In this document: positions 23,440-37,250 of the stretch, one piece after another
Layout of the letters: each line of letters begins with the position of its first letter
Numbering within the stretch: the stretch's first letter is position 1
NCBI GenBank assembly: GCA_028023455.1
Contig: JAQFVV010000036.1
Span: 3,626,452-3,690,451 of the forward strand
DNA length: 64,000 bases
Reading direction: 5' to 3'
Source: Epiperipatus broadwayi
Taxonomy: Eukaryota; Onychophora; Udeonychophora; Euonychophora; Peripatidae
The notes under the pieces: model-generated
What the model saw: the letters and a program-made list of their open reading frames with translations, nothing else
Told to the model about the DNA's origin: nothing
Database searches by the model: none
Translations under genes and position numbers: made by a program

Positions 23440-25019
23440 ATGATTCCTTCACCAGACAGACACACATTCCTGTACTGGATGAGTATCATTTCCTTTAAAT
23501 AATATCATGCTATCGATGCACATTCCTGTCAGCGTAGTTTTATGCTAACATCATATTGCATTGATTGCATCTGCATCATGAAGTGAGGGTTTAGCTACAA
23601 ACTTTTAACCTGAAGTTAAATGTTTGAAAAGTTTTTAATTGTGTAATCTATGTAGCCTATCTATACTCAACATTCTAAAATAAAGTATTATACAAACTGT
23701 CTATCTGTGCAGACTTACTAAAATAACAATTTAAATTTAAAATTAATAAAACATTAAAATGAAATGCTTCGTATGGAGGGAGAGCAGTCTTTGCCGACTT
23801 ATAGTCCCTATCCATAGAGCAAAAAGGGAAATCAATGGTGGGTAAGTACTCCCTGTCAATTGCAATGCAATGGCTACATCTTTGGGCCATGCATTCATTT
23901 GGACATGTTGCCCTGTATGCTAACACGCTTCATGTTATATTAATATAAACACCCATATATCCCTCTACTGGCATCAACTCAAATACAAAACAAATAGTCT
24001 GAAATTAACCCCATATGACTTAACCCCAAGCTTAACAAGTCTATGCAGTCATCAACACCCAAATTTAAATTTAATAATTTAGTTGATAAATACAAAAAAT
24101 AAAATAAATGAAAATGATTAAAGCAAACATTATACATACAAAAAAATATTAACAAATTGAGAGTTCTTTTGATAGTCAGATAAAGAGTTCATTTAAAAAT
24201 CTACTATTAGATTACTAATTGCAAGTTTGTAAAAGTTCATATTGAATATCACAATTTATACTTCCCATGATTTCAGCAGATTTATAGAAGTCCATCTTAG
24301 TGATCACTTTTGTAGATTGTCCATCCTTCTTCGAAATGAAGCCACTAGTTGCCATTCATTTGGTCAGGAACTGTCATCGGGATGCCTCAGCTGATGCATG
24401 CAAAGGAAACTAATTTTATTGCAAGACCCCTATATCATGGAGTCCACAATACAGCTGCAAGATTAATAGTCAGAATAACAACAAATCAATAATTTTCCCT
24501 TTTATAATTACTGGCCCTTATCAGAAATTCAATGGATCAATTGAACATGATGTCATTTGTTCTTAAAGTCTGGGTGTTTCCCTTTCTGGCCCGTGCATGG
24601 CTTGGTGCTTGCATTGATCATTCTGCTTCATAATCTTTAATTTTTTTTATCTCTTATCTGACCTTTCAATTATTTAAGTGTCCCAAAGGCTAGTTTGAAT
24701 TACATTTATTTAATAAAACAATCATTTCCATTTACTAAGATTAAACATGATTCTTAAAAGAGAAATTAATTAACATTTATTTCTATTTTCTTTTATATAA
24801 CTTTTTATTAAAAGTACTATTCTTTAGATCTTTACTTTTTTTACATTTCTTACTTTTAAATACTTTTTTTTAAAAAAATTGTTTTCCATCTGTGCGATAA
24901 TATATATATTAAATAAGTATTTTAATTTTCCATTTTATGTTTTTAATAAATCAATTTTTATTTATGATCTTTTCCTATTTATTTTAATTTTAAAATAATG
25001 TAACTGGCATATGTATACA
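23440..25019. mobile_element. Rearranged LTR-like unit, copy 2
   Basis: The part 25019-23763 runs on the minus strand and follows the first half of the unit at 9728-11652 (for example CATCAGCTGAGGCATCC versus CAACCAGCTGAGGCCTCCCC). The part 23440-23762 runs on the plus strand and follows 11005-11300 (CATTCCTGTACTGGATGAG, TATCTATACTCAACATT). The two pieces meet head to head at about 23763. The tip near 25019 (TGTATACATATGCCAGTTAC) is a decayed form of the terminal hairpin. Confidence 0.6.
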
Positions 25020-25033
25020 GGTATATGTATATT

Positions 25034-25362
25034 AAACAAAGGCAAAACTCCCCATACAGTAGGGCTACCCTGTGCCAAACAGAGTAATCAATGGATGCCA
25101 GAAGGCTTGTGCATAAAATCCCTATCTAGTGCCTACTCATCCAATATCCCCAGACTAGTTTCTGGCTTGTGGCCATCATCAGTGAGGAGCCTTGGATCTG
25201 GGGATATTGGATGAGTAGGCACTAGATAGGGATTTTATGCACAAGCCTTCTGGCATCCATTGATTACTCTGTTTGGCACAGGGTAGCCCTACTGTATGGG
25301 GAGTTTTGCCTTTGTTTACAACAAATTATGTGCTAGTATAGAGATGGTGATCATGTGATATA
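25034..25362. mobile_element. Foldback element FB-A, copy 2: perfect 118-bp inverted repeat
   Basis: 25034-25151 and 25200-25317 are exact reverse complements over 118 bp, around a 48-bp loop. The sequence matches copy 1 at 5295-5765. The tail 25318-25362 matches, inverted, the left tail of copy 1 (ATTATGTGCTAGTATA, GATGGTGATCATGTGAT). Perfect arms imply recent origin or gene conversion between arms. It starts 15 bp from the end of the LTR-like unit. Confidence 0.85.
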
Positions 25363-25490
25363 TGTATATTGTTACAATATATCAACTATAAATGTCCAGT
25401 CAATTTAAAGTAGAATATAGTTTTACATTTTCATTTACTGTGCCAATACTGAAAACTTAAAAATAATAGGGATATTTTTTTTTGTATTAA
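25363..25490. other. AT-rich spacer
   Basis: Nothing recognised. Confidence 0.3.
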
Positions 25491-25745
25491 ATGCTTTTAT
25501 TGACTGTGATCTAAAAAGAGTTTAAATAATTGTTTCTTCAACCACAATTAGTTTTTAGATTTAACTTGAAATAAAAGCATGGGGATTCAGAAATTAATTA
25601 ACTCAATCTTTATTTTTTATAAGAAGATATTGACTTAATTAATTTCTGAACCCCTCTCCCTATGCTTTTATTTCAAGTTAAATCTAAAAACTCCAACTGT
25701 GGTTGAGGAAACAATTATTTTATTTCTTTTTAGTGCACAATCATA
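25491..25745. mobile_element. Foldback MITE FB-B, copy 2
   Basis: Arms carry TTGTTTCTTCAACCACAATT and inverted CAACTGTGGTTGAGGAAACA, AAATAAAAGCATGGGGATTC versus CCCTATGCTTTTATTT, and AATTAATT near the centre. Starts ATTAAATGCTTTTATT like the other copies. Confidence 0.75.
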
Positions 25746-27449
25746 TAAAAAAAATTAGCTTTATTGTTTTAAGATAAAAATCTTTTGATGTCACTTAACG
25801 TAAATATTTAATTCATGGTTTAGAAAATTATAGAAGGAGAAACTGTTCATCTTATGCAAAAATTATTTAAATAATAAATATGTTGAAACAAAAATATCAA
25901 ATGCATTGAGTAATAAGCAAATAAAAAATTATATAAAGTTCCTTAATGTTTTAGTCTTAGTGTATTATTGTTTCTTATAAATGACTTGGCAAATATTAAT
26001 ATTGTATCAGTCTACAAATGGCACTGCTATTATGAGTGCAATTAATAATGTTTGTATTGTATTTAAAAAATTTTAAGAATGCTTCAACAAAATTATTCAC
26101 TGAGCTTTGATAACGTAATTTAAATAAATGGAGAAAATGAATGTTAAAATGTTCTCTTCACATAAAATATAAAAATATTAACACAAACTTACATTCACAT
26201 GATTTCGTATATAATAGTATTACATTAGGTAAAAATAATAACTGTATAATAATAAAACAAATAAAATAAATTAAATATCTTGAAATGATAATAGATAAGA
26301 AAAAATGCCTTGGAAACATATATTACCAGTCCAATTAATAAACTTAAGTATTTTATATCAATGTTTTACAAAATCAATGATGTTTTCCCATTGAATATAT
26401 TTACTATATATAAATTTTTGTGTGAATCTTTATTAAGATATGAATAATAGTTTATGGTTATGCCATCTGTTTTATTATTAAAATACTAGCACTACAGCAA
26501 AAAAGAATAATTAATTTAACAGAACAATATTATACATTGTAATGGGATGGAATCTTTGGGGTGATGGAAATCATCATCCTCAAATAAGATAAATAAAATT
26601 TAATATAAAAAGAATATATATAGTAATGTTATATATAAAATAAAGGTAGGAAGATAATCCATATTTAATATGAATTAAATATCAAGTAATGAGCAAAAAC
26701 ACATATAAGATGACTCTGGGAGATCAGCAGAGCTAATTATCTTAAGTCTAAGCATAATTACCTATACATTCATGAGAATTATAAATAAGTATAACTCGCT
26801 CATCATCATGAATGATCAATAATAAAATAAATCAACAGTCAATCTTGTGACTGGATTTGAAATGAATCTACTAAAGACCAGGCTAACTATTTAACCCTTA
26901 TCAGCTTAGGGCAATTATTTAAACATAATTTGGATGCACAAACTAAGCGCTCATCCATAAGAATATATAATAATCAAAACAATAATGCTTGTATAATAAA
27001 ACATCTGATCATCATCAATGATCTGGCCATTTAATACAATTAATGTACTGGCCTAATATAAACTTAATGTCTAATAAATACCAAACTAAATAAAATATAG
27101 TGCATGGACTTTAAAGAATATTCTCTTTGCAGCAATCCAGAATGATTATCAATTGGATGTCCATAAACACTAATATATACCCCTTACATTTAATAGACTA
27201 CTATGCATGAATCTAGCTCAGAGAACACAAACTCTATAACAGTTATTATGACCAAGTGATGATGCAATACATAATATTCTAAGTATTTAGAATTAAATTC
27301 ACTGGAATAATTTTAATAATGAAATACACATTTATTAATAACAATAAATAAATGGCATTAAGATCTCTAAAATATGGCTATACACATATAAGCCATCTGA
27401 TTTTGATTAATATAAAAACAAAATTTGCTATCACATTGTATTTATATAT
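25746..27449. other. 1.7 kb AT-rich DNA, no gene
   Basis: Nothing firm. TGTAATGGGATGG at 26538 resembles the tip of the LTR-like units, but no matching end was located. Confidence 0.35.
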
Positions 27450-29347
27450 TGTAATGGATGTTTAAGACACCATTACAAAAATTATAGTTTTATAGGGGTG
27501 AAGAAAATAAAATAAATTTTTATATAGCATTTCGTTTGTAAAACTTGATTAAAAGTTTCTTTTTTTAATGCTTGTACAAATATATATGTATGTATGTGGC
27601 AATTATATTTTAAGACCACAGCTATCTTTGGTTTTTAATTTTGAAAAAAAAAAAAAAAAACTAAGATTACTTTTTTTTTTTTATAAATGTATGTAAAAGT
27701 AAATTGTATAAATAAATTGCTTTTCAGATTTGGGAATTTAGCTTGATAAGAATAATTAAAAAGAAAGAAAACAAAAAGAAAAGAATTTTTCATTAGTTAA
27801 TTCCTAGATCTGTAAAGGGCAATTTATTTTGTTAATTAGATAACTATTGTTAGCTAGATAGAGAATTATTTAATTTTAATTAAAAAGAAAAAGTTTTGTA
27901 ATTAGGAGATATGATTCGGATAACAAGTTTTAATCAGGCCTTCGGATTATCTTAGAAAGGAGAATACTTGCACCAGCTCGAGAAGACAGACCCCAACTCT
28001 GAAAGAGAGAATTGCACAACCTCGGAATACTTCCACCAACTCTGAGAGATACTTGCACAAACTATTCCTGACAAAAATACTTGGAAAGAATGATTCCTGC
28101 ATCTTCTGAAAGCTGATCCAGTAATTATTCTACTTAGAATGAACATTAAACCTACAGCAAGAATATTTTCTTTATCATGATGTGCTAAGCTTCTTGCCAG
28201 GACAGGTTTGGACATCCTGTGTCTCCATTAACTGCCTATAATGTCATAAGAACTGGCTCCAAAGAAACCACTAACCAACTCGCCCAAGCCTACCGTCAGT
28301 GAATCCACAGCAATGGACTATACTTAAGAAGTCTAGTGCACTAGCATTTAAATAAATTATTAAGGTACCTTATAGTTTTGCAATTTAAATAATGTTGTCT
28401 TATATGTGTTTCCTTTTTTTAAAAAATATAAATGTTTTTCAAATTGTATCTTATGTAATTCGATTTCTGTGTACTTGATTTTTTCTTCCTTTCTTTTTTA
28501 ACGAGTTCTAGTTTCAAACCTATTACTGTCCGTCCTATTTAAGTCTTAGTAAGTAAGATAGTAGTTTATTTTAATCTCACATTTCTTTTATTATAGAAAG
28601 CAGTCTGGATATTACAGACTATTTTAATTGACTTCTGGCTCATGACCCATTTTATTATTAGTTCTACTTATGTCGTGAAACTTTAATTATTTATAATAGA
28701 CGACTATGAAATATAATACTTTTTAGTTTTATTTCTTCAAGCTTCCAATTTGTTTATTAAGGGCACGTATGATCATTTTAACCCTCTCAATAGGTAGATC
28801 ATGAACTCCTAGCCTGTCTCACTCAGAGGGAGGTCAATCGATTGAAAGTAATAACTTTCAACACTTTTATTATTATTAATATTTTGGAAGCTACCTTCAC
28901 ATTCCTTCAGTTTTGACAAAAGCTTACATAAATCTCAAATACGGAGATTCACTGTCTACTTACTAATACTTCTGTTACTGTCAGTATTTTGCACTCTTTC
29001 ATGCACAGGAAATTGCTCTCTAAATCATATAAATATTTTAGTTTAATTTTGACGAATGTATGTGTAGTACATATTTTAAGTGTGCTTTAAAGATTATTAT
29101 TTAGATTTATGTTTATTTAATCATACTCATAATAAAATTATTTATTTACTTAGTTGATTTTGTTTTCCATTGCTACCTTTCCAACTCTCTGAACAAAACA
29201 TAGATCTCATTTGCTTGATTGAGCTAGTCCGGCACGTTCGATTCGCATATCCTGTAACCCCTTAAAAATAAATGTCTAGTCCTGATTTTCGGACTAGTGG
29301 CGCCCTTGCGGTCAGTATATGCGAGTTCAAAGCTTTTGTCCGGTATA
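27450..29347 (+). mobile_element. LTR-like unit in a TA run, copy 4 (probable solo LTR)
   Basis: Opens TGTAATGGATG, then ACACCATTACA (27450-27477), a terminal hairpin, after a TATAT run. Closes TTTTGTCCGGTATA before AATATATATG. The last ~60 bases (CTAGTGGCGCCC, GTCAGTATATG, GAGTTCAAAGC) align with the ends of the units at 9728-11652 and 35034-37237. The interior looks different by eye, so this is a related family or an older copy. 1898 bp, no coding frame. Confidence 0.55.
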
Positions 29348-31944
29348 ATATATATGTTTTAATAGAAAAAACCTATATATATATCTGCACACAGACATGT
29401 GGTATTATTTCTGGACATATTTGAATTGTCATATAAAAATAAAATAAATTAGTAAATTTAGCTATACATGTTTATCTGACACATATTGGTATTTACACAC
29501 AGATTGGAAGTACAACTATTGAATATATTTCAATTATCATATAAAATACAATAAACAGTTGAAATTTTAAGTTATCACATTTTAATGATACAAATACCTT
29601 ATACTAGGTTTACATATTATACATATATATTATTGCACAGGCATGAGGAATAATTTATTAACATATGTGTGTACACATAGAAATGTATGTACACATTGAT
29701 GTTTATACCACGTTGTTTTAATTTATCAAAATAAAATTAATAAAAATATATTTTTCACATAAATGCATATGTATAACATGTGTATACATAAAATATAGAT
29801 GATATGAATTAAACTTATTAATTAGCTTCTCTTTACAATAAAAACAAAAAAGGCTGTAAAAGGTTTTTTTCTCTTTTTTTTAAAAAAAGGAATATCACAA
29901 CTTTGACGGTTCATAATAAGTTTTCCTTTTTAATAGGTTACTCTTAGTTAATAAATTATAAACATCTTTAATAATACTCCAGCAGGTTTTTATTTTTTCC
30001 TAACCTAAAATATTTTTAGATTTTATTTTTCACACTACAATCATCTATGTATCAATCATTGTTTTACTTTCTAAAATATAGATTTTAAATGTCTTTTTCA
30101 ATGAATTATTTAAAACAACTCACCAACTGCACTTTATATAACTATGACACAGCATGTGGCATACATATACCAATTCTTCAGCAAGCTAATGGACTCTGAG
30201 TAAATGTCATCATTGCAACAGATATAGTCCAGGTAATTGTTGTTCTGCAGTGATCTCTCTTCTAAGATTGGGTAGATTTCAAGAAAGCAGCCATCTTCTA
30301 TTACACATTTTCAGGCTAATAAACACAGAAAGTTGGGTCTTGCTTCCATGTGAATCAAAACTTCTTTGTAGTGAACTAGTAGCAGCTTCAGGATCCACTG
30401 TCTTGCTCTCAGCTATTTCCTCATGATTGTTCTGTATAACTCTGAAAACCAACTACCTCCCTAATCTTTTTATCAACCCCTTTTTATAGTTAGGGTGGGG
30501 AGAAAAAAATTCATTAACTCAAAAAAAAAATTTAAATAGTCCTTTTCATTTTTTCCACTTTACTTTAATCATTTTAAAAGCAACTTTGAATTTTATCAAA
30601 GTATGATCTACAAGCTTCTCTTAAAAAAATATTTCTAAAATAGATAGTTGATTTTTATAATTATCAGTAGATCTATTTTAACATAAAACATGCTAGTTTT
30701 AATTTCAAAATCAGAATTCAATAAAAATATTACTTAGACCTTTTTAAGTGTTTATTTCATAATAAAATTTTACTTTAAAATTCAACATTATTTCACCCTC
30801 ACTATTACTCCAATGTCATTTAGAAAATATCCACAAAAACAATTTGACTGTGTTTATTTCTACTTTTCCTTCCAACTTCATATATTTGTTCACATGCACT
30901 ACTATGTTGATGTATGCCATAAAATCCATATGATTACAATATATAAAAAAAGAAAAATTTATTATAAAAATATTTTATTATTTAATGAACTTTTTGAGTA
31001 TGTAATTATAAAAAAATATTGATAGTTTCAAAAACCTTAAATAAGCCATTTAAAATCTGTTTTAGAAAACATATTTGTATATAATTACAAAATCACCAAA
31101 TAAATTTGGAACTAGAATGAGAAATTACCATGTTCCTAATTATTCAACAACTTACTTATTAAATTTAAAAACAATACTAAAAAAAAAAATAATTTAAAAC
31201 TTTGTAAAATATAAGTAGATTTATAATTTGATGCAATCAGTATATTTAAACACATTTATGTAAGTTATAATCATTGATTGTTTGTTGATTTGTTTGTTTG
31301 TTTGTTTGTCGATTTATAAACACTTTTACTGAAGTTAGAATAAATTTTAAAATTTAAATTTAATATATTTATATTCAATATAATTTATTGAAATTTGATA
31401 AATATATTTATTGAAATTTGATACATTTCTTATAAATTAATGGCAATGTAATATGATACTAAAATATTTTAGGTAGAATATGAAATTTCTTAAATCCAAA
31501 AGGCTGGGGTGGATAAAATTTATGTCAAATCACTTCAATAAGTTTTCCACAAGGGCAGGAGAGGGTGACATATATATATATATTTAAAAATACTTTATTT
31601 TAAAAAGTATGTTAATAATGTTTTAAAATTAAAATTAAAATAAATCATCATTATAAAAGTATCCTTTTTTAAAAAGTATCTAACATTTTTTTATTTTGAT
31701 AGTTAATTTTTTTTAATGTTTATCAAATAAAACAAATTATACTTTAAATAATTTTAATCCATGTGTCTTTAATTTCAAATATTAAGCAAGATTGCTATAT
31801 TTTCAGTGATGCATGGGGAGGATGGTATATATATTTCAAAAAAAAAGTTTACATTAAAAAGTATTTTAATATGACTTTTTTAAAAAGTGATATTTTTTGC
31901 TTGATTTTAAAAGTTGATTTTTCAAATACATTTTTTAAATATAT
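29348..31944. other. AT-rich DNA, no gene
   Basis: No supported gene. A short (GTTT)n run lies at about 31290-31310. The stretch 30120-30480 is less AT-rich but unassigned. Confidence 0.35.
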
Positions 31945-31995
31945 TGTAATGGATAAATAGTTTCACACATAAATTTACTACAAGGTGGCATTACA
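31945..31995 (+). repeat. Isolated LTR-tip-like hairpin
   Basis: TGTAATGG after a TATAT run, with the inverted partner GGCATTACA 34 bases on. Same layout as the LTR-like tips; the other end of a unit was not found. Confidence 0.4.
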
Positions 31996-32114
31996 AAATA
32001 AATCAAGACTTCTTTCTAATAACCAATTGTAATTTAATAGTGATAATTAATATAAAAAAATACTAAAAAACAAAGTTAAGCATACTAGTAAAGTCACAAT
32101 TACAAACAAATATT

Positions 32115-32412
32115 GGGAAGTTATTTGTGTTGGATATCTGGGTTTGAAGACATGTAGGTGTCTGAAAATTTCAGATTTTCAACTCAATAGATAACTTTTA
32201 GATAAATGCTGTTTTTGGGTGGGTATTTTTAGATCTAGTGTCTGAACCTACCCTGATATGGTCAGGGTTTGGGGGGGGGGGTTTCCTGACAGAGATATTT
32301 TAAATGCTTTCACTGGCTAAGCATTTATTACAAAACTTGTTGAGGAATTGACAATCCTCATAGTTTATAACTTACAAGCTTAAGAGAATATGGTCATGTG
32401 ATCTATGAGTTT
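32115..32412 (-). mobile_element. MITE/SINE-like element, family M1, copy 1
   Basis: Reverse complement matches 62650-62985: ATCACATGACCATATTC, AAGCTTGTAA, CTAAGCATTT-type words, CACTAGATCTAAAAATAC, TTTATCTAAAAGTTA and GTCTTCAAACCCAG in the same order. A G-run (about 32270-32281) interrupts it. No coding frame. Confidence 0.65.
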
Positions 32413-34227
32413 TATTTTCACTATTGGGAAGTTATGAATTACAAAATGAAACTATTCCAACGAATAATAAATCTTAATATAAAAGATAAGTTTACCCAGT
32501 ATGAGTAACATTTGGACACCTATTAATTTGGTATATCAATATTTTATAATTCAAGTAATAGTCAGTAATAAATGAAACAAAATAATTTATTTAAAAAATA
32601 ATAATAATGTCATTGTAATAGTTATCAATATCTAAATTAGTACATCAAAATCAACAAACATATGTATGATCAACAATCTAAGACATTGCTAAAATAAACT
32701 AAGTTATTCTTATCTCAACACCTAGTATCACAGTAACCTATACCTTAAAGCCTATAAAATTAAACAATGGATGAAATGCTAATTATGTATAAGCTTAACT
32801 CTCTGCTACAATATTCTAGATAATAGCATAAAAATAATTATTATGAAAACTTCATATATAAAATATTTAAATATTAATTCTTCATTACTGCTGTATTATA
32901 TATAATGATATAAACATTACCCACACTTAGAAAAGTATTCACCTTAAAAACAAAATCATTATAAAAATGAAGCCATAGGAATTTATAACTGGAACTAACC
33001 AATAATATCAAGCTAAACATATCAATAATATCTCAGTTGCCAATATGTACAGTATCAGTCAAATCCCATATATATATAAAAGAAGTATTTATTACTATTT
33101 AAATGATCATTATTTAAAATTATAAATGTCATTAAATACACAGATTATATATTTCATAATCTGTATTGAAATGTAACATCTATAAAATAAAAATAAGCTT
33201 TCATTTATTACACCTATATTATTTTTGAGAATTATATTTAAAACATTTTGAAAATATTACTTGCATTTAGCTTTGATAATTACACATATAGTGATTGATA
33301 CAATATTGAGCAGTTGATTAATTATAAATAATTAATATCAGCCTAAAATTATTTACATAAAAAATAATTTGTTATAAATTAAACAAAATATTTAATAGAG
33401 ATTTATAAACTGTTCTATCACTTTAACTCAATTACCAGTAAATAAACTTAAATGTCTTTCCACAAATTTATAAATATATCATATGATCTCTTCATTATGG
33501 CACTTCATTTGAAATATAGAAGATAGGGCTAAATGAAGATGTAGAAAAAGTCATGATTCTGCAGCAGTTGATGCTTATAAGATAATTTTATTTATGATAA
33601 ATGAAAACATGAAGTAGATTATTCATTTGAGTCTTGATCCCAAATTTTTGGGATAAAAACTATTTATTTACGATATTCATTTTGAGAGTTTAAAATCCAA
33701 TGTTTTTCTTTTTAAATTCAGCAGCCAATGATTTGTTCATGTGAACAAAATAATTTTCTTGATAAGAAATCATTCTTGGCTACTTGCCAATAAAACTGTA
33801 AATAAAACCTACAGTCAATTTTTAAATTATTTTAAAACTAATTGTCAGTTCTTTAAAATTAATATTTTTAAATTAAATACTTGATTCTTTTATATTACCA
33901 TTTAATTAAATGAATATTTATTTATAAAAGAATATAATAATGCCCTTAAATTAATAATCATAACAACTCAATATTTTAAAATATCAATGAAGTCACACTT
34001 TTAAATTAATAAAATTTATTTCTATACATTTAATTAATTTATACAGCAATGAAATATATTCCAAATAAATATACTACTTCAATATATATAAATGGATATT
34101 GCAGCTGATCTTTATTTAATATACATGATTTTAATTTGAAACATTAGGATAACTTTAGTATAGTTATAAAAAATATAAGAATGGTTACAAATTAAAAATA
34201 ATAGATATAAAAAATATTTTTAATGAG
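32413..34227. other. 1.8 kb AT-rich DNA, no gene
   Basis: Nothing recognised. Confidence 0.4.
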
Positions 34228-34490
34228 TGTTTTTATTTACTAAGGGAACTAAAAAGCAAGAAAATAATTGTTTCTTCAACCACAATCGGGGTTTATGTAT
34301 TTAACTTAAAATAGAAGTATGGGGGGGGGGGTTAAACCAATCCCTACTTTTTACAATAAGGGATTGACTTAATTAATTTCTGGATCTCCTATGTTTTGAT
34401 TTCAAATTAAATATAAAAATCCCAATTGTGGTTGAAGAAACAAATTTTTTTTTTGCTTTTTACTTCCTATAATAAATAAAAGTGTTCATT
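34228..34490. mobile_element. Foldback MITE FB-B, copy 3
   Basis: TTGTTTCTTCAACCACAATC on the left and CCCAATTGTGGTTGAAGAAA inverted on the right, with AATCCCTACTTTTTACAATA-type centre and a run of ten G in the left arm. Same family as 8030-8386 and 25491-25745. Confidence 0.75.
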
Positions 34491-35033
34491 ATATATATAT
34501 TATTACATATAGTTAATATATTATTGAAATAAAATTTGTTGTTGTTATTATTAGCATATTTTGTTTTACATTTAAAATCAAAACAATATAAAATTATTGA
34601 AATTGTTTGTGACAATTGCACCTACATAAAAGTGCATCTAGGATTTAATAGAAGAATGAAATTTTGTGTAAATATATTTGACTTATATAAATAAATATCA
34701 AAATGTAAGATCAGGTAGATAACTTTATAATTTTAAAAAAATTGAAGTAACTGATTATAAATGTAATCCCAGAAAAAGAAGAATAAGAAAAATCTTTATT
34801 AGCACTTATGATAAATTAATAAATCAATATCTGTCAAATGCTAAGATTCATATTACATAATAAAATTCATGATTGATTTAATTTATTTTATGTATATAAA
34901 TAATAAAAAATAATATGGTCACTATAATAGCAAAATTATAATTGCAGATGCATGATTGTTGATAATTAGATTATTGTCTTTTTTTTCTTGTTATATTTAT
35001 CTACGCTCACATTAATGCTAAACTAATATATAT
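34491..35033. other. AT-rich DNA, nothing recognised
   Basis: No supported feature; ends in a short TATATAT stretch next to the LTR-like unit. Confidence 0.35.
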
Positions 35034-37237
35034 TATAACGATCCGGCGAAATTGGAGACTTAACATATCTGCACTATGGGCGCCATCTAGGCATTTGAAC
35101 CTAGAAAAATTTATAGAGTATGCAGATACGTAAGTCAAAAAAAAAAATTTTTTTTTTTTTGCATCCGGTCGTTAGCCCATGTCACTAGCTCAGTGGAATA
35201 GCAGAGATTTAATAATATAATATAAGAATATATATATATAAGAGGAATAAAATAAGCCACTGCCAGTAATTAACATACAAACATTTATTTATGCACATAT
35301 ATATAAGATTTAAAATTATTTTAGTATTAGTTTTACATTTTAACATTTAACATTATTTTTAACTTTACCTTAGATTTTAATTTACATTTTAATTTCTATT
35401 ATATTATGAGTTTACATTTTAATTAAGTTCGCACAGATGGGATTATAAAAGCTTGTTTTAATATGTTGCTATAGATCGGTTACATAGATTTCAATGGTCA
35501 AAAACATTTCAAAATAAACATAAACGATCAAAACACAAAATTATTGATTACTGACAATTGCATAGGAAAATATAAGAAACCCTCTAGTATTCAGCATAAG
35601 ATACTTGCATGGTCACCAATAACTTAAAAGACATCCGAATAAATACATTTTAGATACTCCCCGTAAGGTATCATTATTTATCAAATGTCTATATATTTTG
35701 ATCAAATATGAAAACCCGAAACACAATCCACCATTAACCAATCCATGCAAGCGTCTATAAACAACTTAAATTTAATGCATTTTTATTTAGGGTCGAGTAT
35801 GAATAGACTACATAGATTTGCATTTGAAAATAAAATATTCTATCCCTATTTAATCCTAGGCTAAAATTCGCAGTCAATCTGGCATCAATTCATCTGATAT
35901 ATCGATGTATTCAATGTAATACGGAATACGGCAGAACCAAAAAGATTAAGAGAAGACATTGACTCTCATCAGATAGGAATATTACATCTATCTAATGCGA
36001 AGAACAATAAAAAAAAAACTCCATAGAAAGGAACTGCGTTCTCCGTCTTATAATTCCTTTCATAGGCAAACGGGTGAGTGCGGCGTATATATAAACGATT
36101 CTGCCAGTAGCAAATCTCCAACTACATCTACTAACTACATCAATATATCCAATCCATTGACCCAATTTAACAATGAAACAACTAACCTAAGATTACCCTC
36201 CCCTAATATAACTTTACAAATCTATACAGCCATTCACGCCCGACTTAAGTTTAACATTTATGTAATTTAACTTAACGGAAAACAGAAATCATGATAAAAC
36301 TTAAAGAACAAAAAATAAATAAATGGAAATGATTTTACAAAATAAATACATTAAATAAAATTATAACTAATTAATAAATAACCTTGGTCAGATAGGATAA
36401 TATTGCAATCATTTAAATATGGAAAGTTTTAATTTAATGTTCATTATTTATAAAGTTCTTACGGTTTACAACAGTTCATCTTTATCCATTGCTTGCCATG
36501 AACGTGAATTCCCACGCCATCCTCAAAAGATTGGTATCCATTTAGCCGTTGTTTTATTTATTCATTCGGAGGTTTTTTAGTTTAGTTGGTCCTCAATGTA
36601 GAAAACGATAGTTCATTTCTCTTTCTTTCTTTGGCAAAACTGAAGGGATTGAATCATGCATCTCTTCAATCCCTTCTCCCACACCTCCGCACTAACACCT
36701 ATCTGTCACATCATAATAATCATAATCACCAACTAATAATTTCCAAACTTGTCCTTTTATATTACTTTGAAAGATTGACTTAACATTACATCATCGATGT
36801 GATGATCCTTTTTGTTGAGGTCTGATTTCCCAATGGATTTATTTCATTTGCTAAAAGTTTCTATTGTTTTCCTATCTGACCGATGTTTTTACATTTAAAT
36901 GCCCAAGACTGGTTTACATTTGACTAATTAAATTTATCATTTCCATTTCTGATTAATTAACCTGTTTTCCAAATCAAAGATATAATTAAAGATAAATTTA
37001 AAGATATAATTTTATCTCCAAATCTTTTTAAAATTTAGTTTTAAAATACTTTTTCTTTAATAAAGTTTTATTTTAATAATTTTTCATTATCTGTGCGATT
37101 TAATATATACGAGTTTAAGATGATATTTAATTTCAATTTTTAATTCCTTAAAGAAAATTTTTAAATGCGAACTTTTTAATTTACTTTCATGTTTAATAAA
37201 TAAAAAAAAAATGTAACGAACGTCTGTGCTCGTTACA
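35034..37237 (-). mobile_element. LTR-like unit in a TA run, copy 3 (probable solo LTR)
   Basis: On the minus strand it opens at 37237 with TGTAACGAGCACAGACGTTC and GTTACA, a strong terminal hairpin, and closes at 35034 with CGGATCGTTATA; both ends lie in TA runs. Long stretches match 9728-11652: GGATTGGATATATTGATGTA, GATCGTTATAAT end, TCTAGATGGCGCCCAT and GTTCAAATGCCTAG. Length 2204 bp. Short open frames inside (for example 35995-36270) are not conserved and are not genes. A-box-like TAGCTCAGTGGAATAGCA near 35190 lacks a partner B box. Confidence 0.65.
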
Positions 37238-37250
37238 ATATATATATATA

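Noticed and set aside
35185-35210. tRNA gene suggested by TAGCTCAGTGGAATAGCA
   Set aside because: Only an A-box-like word; no B box or acceptor stem at tRNA spacing.
35995-36783. Plus-strand frames of 91 and 65 codons
   Set aside because: Inside the LTR-like unit; codon content is low-complexity and the frames do not persist in the related copy at 9728-11652.
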